From contig NZ_CP026107.1 in the NCBI RefSeq assembly GCF_002902965.1, positions 1,798,001 to 1,862,000 on the forward strand: DNA of 64,000 nt, given 5' to 3'. Below, one piece after another: positions 1 to 8,183 of the stretch (positions are counted from its first letter, which is position 1; the number at the start of each line of letters is the position of its first letter). A model generated the notes under the pieces. It ran no database searches. It had not been told where the DNA came from and was given only the letters and a program-made list of their open reading frames with translations. This stretch comes from Paraburkholderia hospita. GTDB taxonomy: Bacteria; Pseudomonadota; Gammaproteobacteria; Burkholderiales; Burkholderiaceae. A program made the translations under genes and the position numbers.

Positions 1-273
1 CTGGCCGATGAGGCAAAGCGGAACAAAACGCGCTTGCGTGATGCTGTATCGATGGTGCTCACCGACCTGGAGATGCCCGAAGTGGATGGCTTCACGCTGA
101 CGCGGCGTATCAGGGCGGACGAACGCACACGGGATATCCCCGTCGTAATCCATTCGTCTCTTACCGGCGCGGCAAATGAGGCGCACGTGCGAAACGCGGG
201 CGCCAACGGCTATGTGGCCAAGTTCCAGGCTGCGGAACTGGCAGAGACCATTCGGGACGCGATCGGCGCGTGA
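1..273 (+). CDS. cheV: CheV-like chemotaxis protein, C-terminal receiver domain (5' end outside window)
   Basis: The reading frame is open from base 1, so the gene starts to the left of the window. The visible 90 residues are the end of a CheY-like receiver domain. The phosphoacceptor Asp is in LTDLEMPEVDG (visible residue 22) and the conserved Lys is in YVAKF (residue 74). The stretch VVIHSSLTGAANE is typical of CheV proteins, where a CheW-like domain precedes the receiver and couples chemoreceptors to CheA. The CheW half is not visible, so a hybrid of another kind cannot be excluded. There is no downstream partner: the next gene is a LuxR regulator behind a 237-base gap that shows no clear signal. 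Confidence 0.8.
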   Translation: MADEAKRNKTRLRDAVSMVLTDLEMPEVDGFTLTRRIRADERTRDIPVVIHSSLTGAANEAHVRNAGANGYVAKFQAAELAETIRDAIGA

Positions 274-510
274 TCCGACTGCTAAAAGCATTGGCCGTAC
301 GGACATTCTCTTTGGAGTGAAGTGAGCGAAGAACCAACGCGTCAAATAGCTGGCCGAGACTTTGGGCGTATCATTTGTGACTGACATCGATCGACACGCT
401 GGAACTCATCGTGTCCCTGTCGTGACGCAGCGCAATAACCCTGTGCAGTGAGCGCGATCGCATGAACAGGGAATGGCACCCAGGGTCAATCCGAACGCCA
501 GGAGCAGCCG

Positions 511-3243
511 ATGCACGTAGCAGAAGCGGTGCCGACCACGAGCCCGCCCCTCTTCCTCGCCACGAAGGTTTATCCGCCGCGCCTACCCGCCGGCCTGATC
601 GACCGGCCACGGCTCGTCGCACTGGCCGACAAGGCCGAATCCAGGCGGCTCACCGTCATCAAGGCGCCCGCGGGGTTCGGCAAGACATCGCTGGCGCTTG
701 CGTGGCTCAATCGGCTCACTGCGAACGGCGCCGTCGTCGCGTGGCTTTCGCTGGACGGCGATGACGACGAACCCGCGCGCTTCTTCCATCACCTGGCGCA
801 GGCCTTGCACAACGCCTGTTCGAATGTCGGCGCGTCCGCGATCAGCCTGACAACCGAGGCGTCGCTCATGCCCGCCCAGTCGATCGGGTCGACGCTGATC
901 AACGAACTGTTCGAGGTCGACGATGAAATCTATCTGTTCATCGACGACTATCACCTGATCGGCCAGCCTGCCATTCACGATGCGATGGCGCACTTCATCG
1001 CGAACATCCCGTCGAATACGCATGTCGTGCTCTGCACCCGCACCGATCCGCCGCTGCCGCTCGCGCAGCTGAGCGCGAAGAACGAATTGATGGAAATCGA
1101 CGCCGCCGCGCTGCGCTTCAACATCGACGAAACCCGCAGCTTCGTCGAACACGAATGCCCAGGCGGCCGGCACGCGGCCGGCATCAAGTCGCTTTTCGCA
1201 CACACGGAAGGCTGGGCGGCCGCGCTGCGCATTTCCGCGTCGGTACTCTCGCGTGACGGAGGTAAAACCCTTCAGGACATGAGCCCGCCATCCGGCGCAT
1301 CACGGCCGTTCGCTGCGTACCTCGAAGACATCCTCAGGCGCCTGCCCGCAAAGATGGTCGGGTTCATGCTCCGCACCTCGATACTCGATCGCCTGTGCGC
1401 GCCGCTATGCGAAGCCGTCACGGGCATGGCCGCCGGGCAGGACATGCTGGAATCGATCTCCACGCGCCAGCTACTGCTCGAACCGCTCGACATCGAAGGA
1501 CACTGGTTTCGCTATCACCATCTGATGGGCGAATATCTGCGGCGGCGGCTCGCAACCCACCATCCCGACGAAGTCGCCGGCCTGCATCGGCGCGCATGCC
1601 AGTGGTACGCCGACCAGGAGCAATGGACGGACGCAGTCAGGCATGCGATCGCCGCGGGCGACCCGGAACACGCCGTCTCGCTGATGGGCCATTGCGCGAT
1701 GACGCTCGTCACGAAAGGCGATCTGCTCACGCTGCTCGGCTGGCAACGCCAGTTCCCGGCCCATCTGATGCGCGGGCAAGTCGGGATCACGCTCGCCATC
1801 GCATGGGGCATGGCGCTCGCGTTGCGTTTCGACGAAGCGCTGGCGATGCTCGAAGACATCGAGCGTGACGCCGGCGCAGGCAATGACGAAGCCGCCCGTA
1901 ACATCCGCTGGGAATGCCAGGCGATCCGCTCGGTGATCGCCGGCTTGCAGGACGATGCGCCGCGCGCGCTCGCGATCGCGCAAACGTGTCTCGAACATCC
2001 GTCAACCGACAGCTGGACCACCAACGTTGCATCCAACGTGGTGCGCTTCGGGCACTGGAAAGCAGGCAACCTCGGCGCGCTTTACGCGACGCCGTGGATT
2101 CCCTATTCGATCGAGGAAGACCAGCGCAACGTGTTCGCGTCCGTCTACCGGCTCTGCCTGCTCGGTCACGCCGAGATGCAACAGATGCACTTCGTGCTCG
2201 CGGAACGCTACTTCACCGAATCGATCCGGCTCGCCGAGCGTCATTCAGGCCCGAAGTCGATTGCAGCCGCGCTGTGCGCGCCGATGATCGCGCAAATCTG
2301 GTACGAGCAGGGGCGGCTCGACGAAGCCGAAGCGCTGCTCGTCGATCTGATGCCGCTGATCGACCTGGCCGTTCTGCTCGACAGCACGTTTTTCGCCTAT
2401 CGGGTACTCGTGCGGATCGCCATCTCGCGTGCGAACTTCGAGCACGCCTACGCGCTGCTCGATCATGCGCAATCACTCGGCTATATGCGCGGCTGGGACA
2501 GGATGATCGCCGGCGTTCACGTCGAGCGCGCGCGGCTTTATCTGAGGGAAGGCCGGATCACGGAAGCCGCCGCGTGTGTCGTGCAACTGGATCAGCTGGC
2601 GGACGCGCGCGCCGCCGCTTCGAAGCCAGTCTCGCCGGAGATCGACACCTTCCGGGCTATCGCAGTGGGTTCGCTGGCGATGGAACAGCGTCGCACCCAC
2701 GAAGCCGTCGAGTCGATCACGGCCGCATTGCGCAGCGTCGAAAGCCGGCACAACGACTATCTCGCGCTGCGCTTGCGCACCGTGCTCGCGCTCGTGTGGA
2801 TGCGCGCCAACGATCAGGCCCGCGCCGTCGAGATCTTTCGCGACGTGCTCAATACCAGTCACGACATCTACCGCTCGATCATCGACCAGGGCGCGGCAAT
2901 CGGCCCGCTGCTGCAAGCAGTGCGCGACGACACGCGCTCCACGTCGACGACGAAGGAGACCGTCGCGTATCTCGACCGTCTGCTGGATGGCTGGCGCGCG
3001 CTGCAAGCGCCCGGTGCGAAACCCGCTAGCGACACGGTGCGCGAAGCGTTGAGCGCAAGGGAACGCAGCATCGTCGAACTGATTGCCCAAGGGCAGTCGA
3101 ACAAGGAAATTGCACGCACGCTCGGCATCTCGCCTGAGACGGTCAAGACCTACGTGAAGAATATTTTCGTGAAGCTGAACGTCGACAAGCGGGCGCAGGC
3201 CGTTGCGCGCGCGCAGGCATTGGGACTGGTTGCGGCGGGCTGA
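511..3243 (+). CDS. MalT-type LuxR-family ATP-dependent transcriptional regulator
   Basis: This is a 910-residue STAND-type activator. An N-terminal NTPase has Walker A APAGFGKTS at residues 52-60 and a Walker B-like YLFIDDYHL near 141-149. A long TPR-like helical middle follows, then a C-terminal LuxR helix-turn-helix (about residues 848-905, with SNKEIARTLGISPETVKTYV). Length and layout match MalT/AcoK-like regulators, which bind ATP and an inducer and then activate target promoters. The start is supported by an AGGAG at 500-504. The inducer cannot be read from the sequence; the adjacent genes are convergent and belong to another operon. Its N-terminus is strikingly like the broken copy at 28211-28408. 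Confidence 0.9.
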   Translation: MHVAEAVPTTSPPLFLATKVYPPRLPAGLIDRPRLVALADKAESRRLTVIKAPAGFGKTSLALAWLNRLTANGAVVAWLSLDGDDDEPARFFHHLAQALHNACSNVGASAISLTTEASLMPAQSIGSTLINELFEVDDEIYLFIDDYHLIGQPAIHDAMAHFIANIPSNTHVVLCTRTDPPLPLAQLSAKNELMEIDAAALRFNIDETRSFVEHECPGGRHAAGIKSLFAHTEGWAAALRISASVLSRDGGKTLQDMSPPSGASRPFAAYLEDILRRLPAKMVGFMLRTSILDRLCAPLCEAVTGMAAGQDMLESISTRQLLLEPLDIEGHWFRYHHLMGEYLRRRLATHHPDEVAGLHRRACQWYADQEQWTDAVRHAIAAGDPEHAVSLMGHCAMTLVTKGDLLTLLGWQRQFPAHLMRGQVGITLAIAWGMALALRFDEALAMLEDIERDAGAGNDEAARNIRWECQAIRSVIAGLQDDAPRALAIAQTCLEHPSTDSWTTNVASNVVRFGHWKAGNLGALYATPWIPYSIEEDQRNVFASVYRLCLLGHAEMQQMHFVLAERYFTESIRLAERHSGPKSIAAALCAPMIAQIWYEQGRLDEAEALLVDLMPLIDLAVLLDSTFFAYRVLVRIAISRANFEHAYALLDHAQSLGYMRGWDRMIAGVHVERARLYLREGRITEAAACVVQLDQLADARAAASKPVSPEIDTFRAIAVGSLAMEQRRTHEAVESITAALRSVESRHNDYLALRLRTVLALVWMRANDQARAVEIFRDVLNTSHDIYRSIIDQGAAIGPLLQAVRDDTRSTSTTKETVAYLDRLLDGWRALQAPGAKPASDTVREALSARERSIVELIAQGQSNKEIARTLGISPETVKTYVKNIFVKLNVDKRAQAVARAQALGLVAAG

Positions 3244-3262
3244 TGCTGATGCGCGCATCTCG

Positions 3263-4543
3263 TCACGCGGCCAGCGTGACAGCGTGAATCAGCACACCGA
3301 CCATCCCGCCGACGAACGTGCCGTTGATCCGCACATATTGCAGGTCGCGGCCGATTTGCACTTCGATCTTGCGGCTGACTTCGTCCGCGTTCCAGCTTTT
3401 GACGACCTCGGTGATCAATGCGGATAACAGATGCCGATAGCGCACCACGAGTTCATGCGCCAGCGCGATCCACCACGCGTTGAGCTTGCGCTGGATCGAC
3501 GGCTCGCGGCCGATGCGCCTGCCAAGCGACACCAGCCCACGCGCCAGCGTGTCGCGCACGGCAGACTGCTCGCGGCCGAGATCGGCGATGACGCGTGTCC
3601 GCAGCCAGTCAAGCAGTGCGCGATAGCGGCCGGCACGCCGAAAATGACGAACACAGTCGCGCAGCAGCGACTTGCCAAAGCGGCGATGCGCCGCCGACGT
3701 CCGCAACTGTACGATCAGCGTCTGCAAGGCCTCGTCGAACTGAAGGCGCAGCGGATGGTCCGGGCTCGCCGCGACTTCATGCAGCAGCGCAAGAATGCCT
3801 TCGATGAACTTACGCACGATGTACGCATCGAGCGGCGCGGGCGTGTACCGCGACGCCTCGCTGAACTTGGCCTTGATCAGGTCAGTGTTGGACGTCAGCC
3901 ACTTTTCGAGCGCCACGAGTCCATGATCCAGCAGGGGCCGATGCCGGTCGCCTTGCGTGAGCACATCGAGCGCGTCGCCTGCCACGCGGGCGATATCGAG
4001 CGTGCGCAACTGCGGCGCCACGACGCGGTCGAACAACCACGCGACGTCGGCTTCATCCATGTCATCGAGCAGTCCCGCGAGCGAGTCCGCGATCACGTTG
4101 GTGACGCCGCGGCTGTTCTCCGGCTGCGCGAGCCAGCGCGCGAGCGCCTGCGCCGCGTTGTGGCCGCTCAATCTGCCGATGATCAGCTCCGGCTGCAGAA
4201 AATGCTCCTCGACGAAGCTGCCGAGGCTTTCCGCAATGCGCGGCTGATTGTGCGGAATAATCGCGGTGTGCGGCAGCCGCACACCCAATGGATGGCGAAA
4301 CAGCGCGACGACGGCATACCAGTCCGCGATCGCGCCCGCCATCCCCGCCTCGGCGAACGCACGCGGCCATGCGAGCCACGCGTGATCGGCCTGCCACACG
4401 ACGCACACCAGCAGCAAGACGCACATCAGCAGGAGCAGCGCCGTCGCCGTTCGCCGCATGCGATTCAGGCCGTGAACCTTGTCGTCTTCGCGTGCGTTGG
4501 CCGCTGCCGGCCGCGCGCCCTCACCGCCCACGAAGAAACTCAA
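3263..4543 (-). CDS. DUF445 family inner-membrane protein (YjiN-like)
   Basis: This 426-residue protein has an N-terminal membrane helix (about residues 31-50), the DUF445 signature region including AIADWYAVVALFRHPLG, and a C-terminal hydrophobic segment GTFVGGMVGVLIHAVTL that would re-enter the membrane. The family role is unknown. The start is TTG at 4543: an AGGAGG stands five bases upstream and the start overlaps the phaZ stop as TTGA, which implies translational coupling. An internal ATG at 4459 is the alternative. It is the last gene of the PHA operon, but nothing in the protein itself points to polymer metabolism, so its presence there may be incidental. Confidence 0.85.
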   Translation of the reverse strand: MSFFVGGEGARPAAANAREDDKVHGLNRMRRTATALLLLMCVLLLVCVVWQADHAWLAWPRAFAEAGMAGAIADWYAVVALFRHPLGVRLPHTAIIPHNQPRIAESLGSFVEEHFLQPELIIGRLSGHNAAQALARWLAQPENSRGVTNVIADSLAGLLDDMDEADVAWLFDRVVAPQLRTLDIARVAGDALDVLTQGDRHRPLLDHGLVALEKWLTSNTDLIKAKFSEASRYTPAPLDAYIVRKFIEGILALLHEVAASPDHPLRLQFDEALQTLIVQLRTSAAHRRFGKSLLRDCVRHFRRAGRYRALLDWLRTRVIADLGREQSAVRDTLARGLVSLGRRIGREPSIQRKLNAWWIALAHELVVRYRHLLSALITEVVKSWNADEVSRKIEVQIGRDLQYVRINGTFVGGMVGVLIHAVTLAA

Positions 4544-5373
4544 CTCGCCTCCTGCCGCAGAAACCTGCGCACAACAGGCGCGACTTCATTCGCGCGCGAG
4601 ATGAGAAAGAGGTGACCGTCGTCGATCACGTAGAGCGTCGCATTGCGAATCCGCGCCGCGAGAATCCTGGCGTTGGTCAGCGGCACGATGGGGTCGTCGC
4701 TGCCGTGCATCACGAGCGTCGGCTGGCGCAACGAGCCGAGCCACGGCAGGCTGGTCCAGCCCGATGCCGCGAGCAGTTGATACAGGTAGCCGCGTCCGCG
4801 CGGCGGCTGTATGTGCCGACTGTGCGCCTTGAGCAGCGACGGATCGCGCCGGTACGCGCCGCCGTAAATGTCCGCCCCGACTTCCTGCAGATACGCAGGA
4901 TCGGTATAGCGGCGCGGCCCGATCATCTTCGACAGCACCGACAGCTTGCCCGGCACCATCAGCACGCCCGGCGAAGTGGCCGCAAGGACCAACCGCCGGC
5001 AGCGTCGCGGATACAGACGCGCGAACTGCTGCGCGAGCGCGCCGCCCCACGAAACGCCGAGCACATCGACTTCGCCGTCGTGACCGAGGCGCGTCAGCAG
5101 CTTGTCGGCCAGCACCGACAACGTCGAAAAGCGGTACGGCACGACGGGCGCTGGCGAACCGCCGACGCCCGGCACGTCGAAGATGATCACGCTGACATCT
5201 TCGAGCGCGGCGACGAACGGTTCCACCAGTTCGAGATTCGCGCCGATGCCGTTGAAGATAAGCAGCGGCGGCGATGCGTCGCTGCCCTGCCACGTTGCGA
5301 CACGCAACGTCTGGCCATCGAGGTCGATCGTCCGGATTTGCATGCTGCAGGCAGATTCAGGGTTTATGTGCAT
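4540..5373 (-). CDS. phaZ: intracellular poly(3-hydroxyalkanoate) depolymerase, medium-chain type
   Basis: This 277-residue alpha/beta hydrolase resembles the pseudomonad mcl-PHA depolymerase PhaZ, which releases (R)-3-hydroxyacids from storage granules. The nucleophile is Ser108 in the box GVSWGG. Acid and base candidates are Asp226/227 in HGSDDPIVP and His254 in DDGHLF. The block FNGIGANLELVEPF near residues 40-53 is characteristic of the family. A GGGAGA ribosome site precedes the ATG at 5373; Met11 is an alternative start. No signal peptide is seen, as expected for a granule-associated enzyme. The gene lies 75 bases after the phasin gene and overlaps the DUF445 gene by four bases. Alternative reading: a generic esterase. 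Confidence 0.87.
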   Translation of the reverse strand: MHINPESACSMQIRTIDLDGQTLRVATWQGSDASPPLLIFNGIGANLELVEPFVAALEDVSVIIFDVPGVGGSPAPVVPYRFSTLSVLADKLLTRLGHDGEVDVLGVSWGGALAQQFARLYPRRCRRLVLAATSPGVLMVPGKLSVLSKMIGPRRYTDPAYLQEVGADIYGGAYRRDPSLLKAHSRHIQPPRGRGYLYQLLAASGWTSLPWLGSLRQPTLVMHGSDDPIVPLTNARILAARIRNATLYVIDDGHLFLISRANEVAPVVRRFLRQEAS

Positions 5374-5448
5374 TGTTATCTCCCAAATGTTCGTCTGGAT
5401 GCGGGTGTCGCATTCGATGCGCCGGCGTACCGCACGCGCTGTGCCGTA

Positions 5449-5874
5449 TTACTTCTTCTTCGGTTGAAGCAGCGTCTTCAGCTCTTCGACACGCTCGGCG
5501 ACACGCTTGGTCACGACAGCGACGCTGTCCGACTGCGCGCGATAAGCCGTGTCCGCGAGGTCCTGCACATCGACGAGCGCTTTGTGCAGCGTTTGCTTGA
5601 CCGTATCACCCGCGCTGGTGATGGACTGTCCGCCCGGCTGCGTGAACCGCGCGACGAACGCCTGCAGTTCTCCCAGCGACGTACGAAGGATGTCCGACTG
5701 TTTTTGCGCCAACGACTGCACACCTGCCAGCGCGGTCGTGTTGGCTTCCGCGATCGCCTCGATATCCTTGCGGCGCGATTCGACCATCGCGCTGATATCG
5801 AGGCCGGGCAGCTTGAACTGTCCGAAGAGCTTCGTGTACTCGGTGAAAATGCTGTTCTTGCTGGTCGATTCCAT
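5449..5874 (-). CDS. phaP: phasin family granule-associated protein
   Basis: This short helical, amphipathic protein of 141 residues ends in a Lys-rich tail (LLQPKKK). The region FGQFKLPGLDISAMVESRRKD and the following long alpha-helical stretch are typical of the Phasin_2 family, proteins that coat PHA granules and set their size and number. The ATG at 5874 is preferred over the TTG six bases upstream because GGAG stands eight bases before it. It sits between phaC and phaZ, the usual operon position for a phasin. Pseudomonad mcl-PHA loci use PhaF/PhaI phasins; this one looks more like the short Burkholderiales type. The symbol phaP is by family, not by orthology. Confidence 0.85.
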   Translation of the reverse strand: MESTSKNSIFTEYTKLFGQFKLPGLDISAMVESRRKDIEAIAEANTTALAGVQSLAQKQSDILRTSLGELQAFVARFTQPGGQSITSAGDTVKQTLHKALVDVQDLADTAYRAQSDSVAVVTKRVAERVEELKTLLQPKKK

Positions 5875-5917
5875 CGTCAATACTCCATAGGGACTGCGTT
5901 AAAGAAAAGTGTGAATG

Positions 5918-7648
5918 TCATGCTTCCAGGACGTAGGTTCCCGGCGCCTTCACGCCTGCGGGATGCCCCACGCTGCCGACCGAAGCGGGTGCGGTACGCC
6001 GCTCGCCGGAACGCTCCGCGAGCCATTTGCTCCAGTTGCCCCACCACGAGTCTTTCTCGGCCTGGGCATTGGCAAGCCACGCATCGGCATCGGCTGGCAG
6101 TGTCGGATTGAGGAAGAACTTCGCCTTCGGATTGCCCGGCGGATTGATCAGGCTCTGGATATGCCCGGCCGAACTCAGCACGAAGCGCGTCTCGCCGCCG
6201 AATATGCGCGCCGTGTTGTACACGCCCTTCCACGGCGTGATGTGATCGGTCATGCCCGCCACCACGTAGGTGTCGCACTTCACGTCGGACAGGTCGATCG
6301 GCGTGCCGAGCACCGTCAACGCACGCGGCTTGCTGAACAGGTTGCCCGTGAAGATATCGAGCAGTTGCCCATGCATGCGCGCGGGCAAGCGGGTCGCGTC
6401 GTTGTTCCAGTAGAGGATGTCGAACGCGGGCGGCGCCTTGCCGAGCAGATAGTTGTTGACCCAGTAGTTCCAGACGAGATCGTTGGGTCGCATCCATGCG
6501 AACACGCGGCCCATTTCCTCGCCGGCCAGCACGCCTTTCGATACGCTGTTCTGCTTCGCGGCCGCAATCGCTTCCGGCGTGGCGAACAGACCCAGTTGCG
6601 AGTCCGCCGTGTTGTCGAGCACCGCGACCATCAGCGTCGCGGCATGCACGCTCTTGTCGCCGCGGCTCGCGAGGTGGCCGAGCAGCGCCGAAATGGTCAT
6701 CGCACCCGAGCACGCACCGTGCAGGTTGACGTCGTCGCTGCCGGTGATCTCGCGGATCGCCGCGATCGCTTCGAGCAGCGCGGCAACGTAGGTATCGAGA
6801 TCCCAGTGGCTTTGATCCGCAGTCGGGTTGCGCCAGCTCACGACGAATGTCTGGAATTCGTTCTTCACCAGATAGTCGACGATGCTCTTGCCTTCGGACA
6901 GATCGAACACGTAGAACTTGTTGATCTGCGGCGGCACGATGAGTTGCGGGCGCGCATAGACATGCTCCGTCGCCGGCGCGTACTGGATCAGTTCCAGCAC
7001 TTCGTTGCGAAACACCACCGCGCCCGGCGACGTGCCGAGATTCTCGCCCACCTTGAACGCCGTCTTGTCCACCTGTGCGGGCATGCCCTGGTTTTGCAGC
7101 ATATCCGTCACGAGATTGCGCACGCCGCCAAGCAGGCTCGCACCGCCCGAATCGATTACCTTCTTCAGCGCCGCCGGATTGCCGAGCAGCGTGTTGGTCG
7201 GCGAGACGGCGTCGGTGAAAAGCGACAGCACGAACTGCGCGCGCTCCTTCGTTCTGGCGTCGAGCGCAGAACGGTCGACGAAGCCCGTCAGCGCGTTGCG
7301 CCATGCGACGTAGCCCTGCATCGTCATCCGATACATCGCGTTGTCCTGCCACGCCGGATCGGTGAAGCGCTTGTCGCCTTGCGGCGGCTTGCTGTCCGCG
7401 CTGCCGCCGAGCACCGCTATCAGATCGCGCACCAGCGCCGCTTCCTGTTCGACCACAAGCGTTGGCTGACGCAGCGCCTGCGCGCCGATCTGCTGCACCG
7501 TTGCCAGAATATCGCGCGGGCGCAGCCCGACGAACGGGTTCGGTCCCAGCATGCCCTCCGCAGCCGAAGCTGCAAGGTCGTCCGGCGGGGCGCTTTGCGC
7601 TGTGCGTTGTGTTGTACTTGTTGCGATGCTCATTTCAGTCTCCGCCAT
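5918..7648 (-). CDS. phaC: class II-like (medium-chain-length) PHA synthase
   Basis: This 576-residue enzyme polymerises (R)-3-hydroxyacyl-CoA. The lipase-like box is GACSG with catalytic Cys313; Asp468 (TDHITPW) and His496 (AGHIQS) complete the triad. Many segments match class II PhaC1/PhaC2 of Pseudomonas from memory, for example FAWMRPNDLVWNYWVNNYLL, NKFYVFDLS and INPPGNPKA. Class I enzymes of Ralstonia/Burkholderia differ at these places, and no PhaE/PhaR partner is present. Two in-frame ATGs (7648 and codon 6) each have a GGAG upstream; the first is used. The gene lies 43 bases after the phaC-proximal hydratase gene. Substrate range is inferred from family only. Confidence 0.93.
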   Translation of the reverse strand: MAETEMSIATSTTQRTAQSAPPDDLAASAAEGMLGPNPFVGLRPRDILATVQQIGAQALRQPTLVVEQEAALVRDLIAVLGGSADSKPPQGDKRFTDPAWQDNAMYRMTMQGYVAWRNALTGFVDRSALDARTKERAQFVLSLFTDAVSPTNTLLGNPAALKKVIDSGGASLLGGVRNLVTDMLQNQGMPAQVDKTAFKVGENLGTSPGAVVFRNEVLELIQYAPATEHVYARPQLIVPPQINKFYVFDLSEGKSIVDYLVKNEFQTFVVSWRNPTADQSHWDLDTYVAALLEAIAAIREITGSDDVNLHGACSGAMTISALLGHLASRGDKSVHAATLMVAVLDNTADSQLGLFATPEAIAAAKQNSVSKGVLAGEEMGRVFAWMRPNDLVWNYWVNNYLLGKAPPAFDILYWNNDATRLPARMHGQLLDIFTGNLFSKPRALTVLGTPIDLSDVKCDTYVVAGMTDHITPWKGVYNTARIFGGETRFVLSSAGHIQSLINPPGNPKAKFFLNPTLPADADAWLANAQAEKDSWWGNWSKWLAERSGERRTAPASVGSVGHPAGVKAPGTYVLEA

Positions 7649-7691
7649 CTTCTGCTCCAGTCTCCATCCGTCTTTATCCGTCTGACGTCGC

Positions 7692-8156
7692 TCAAGCCAC
7701 CAGCATCGCCAGTGACTCGGCGATCAGCGCCGGTTTCTCCTCGCCTTCGATCTGCAGTTCGTTCATCGTCTTGATGATGATCCGTCCGCCCTCTTTCTTT
7801 TCCGCCGACATCAGCGTTACGCGGCTTCGCACGCGCGCGCCTGCCTTGACGGGCGTCATGAAGCGCACCTTGTCGAGCCCATAGTTCAGGCCCGCCGATG
7901 CGTCTGGGGGAATCAAACCGATCTCGATCGCAAGCGCCGCCAGCAGCGAAAGCGTCAGATAGCCGTGCGCGATCGTGCCGCCGAACGGGCTCTCGCGTTT
8001 CGCGCGTTCGACATCGACGTGAATCCATTGCCTGTCGCCCGTACAGGCGGCGAAGGCGTCGATGCGCGCCTGATCGACGGTGACCCAATCCGACACGCCC
8101 AGTTCGCGGCCAACGCAACTATCGATCGTCGCGATGCTGTAATCCTTGATGCTCAT
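7692..8156 (-). CDS. phaJ: MaoC-like (R)-specific enoyl-CoA hydratase
   Basis: This 154-residue single hot-dog-fold protein carries the hydratase-2 motif: Asp41 and His46 in TGDRQWIHVD, followed by FGGTIAHGYLTLSL at about 58-71. PhaJ-type enzymes hydrate trans-2-enoyl-CoA from beta-oxidation to (R)-3-hydroxyacyl-CoA, the direct PHA synthase substrate. Its position between an acyl-CoA synthetase and phaC fits that supply role. AAGGAG precedes the ATG. The sequence also resembles NodN-type MaoC proteins whose substrates are less clear, so the phaJ symbol rests on context as much as on sequence. Confidence 0.8.
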   Translation of the reverse strand: MSIKDYSIATIDSCVGRELGVSDWVTVDQARIDAFAACTGDRQWIHVDVERAKRESPFGGTIAHGYLTLSLLAALAIEIGLIPPDASAGLNYGLDKVRFMTPVKAGARVRSRVTLMSAEKKEGGRIIIKTMNELQIEGEEKPALIAESLAMLVA

Positions 8157-8183
8157 CGTGCTTGCTCCTTGAGAGGGATCGGG

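Noticed and set aside
4288..7774. Long plus-strand open frames (about 600 codons each) across the PHA operon
   Set aside because: Composition is Arg-rich with no recognisable fold, and they lie antisense to phaZ, phasin and phaC.
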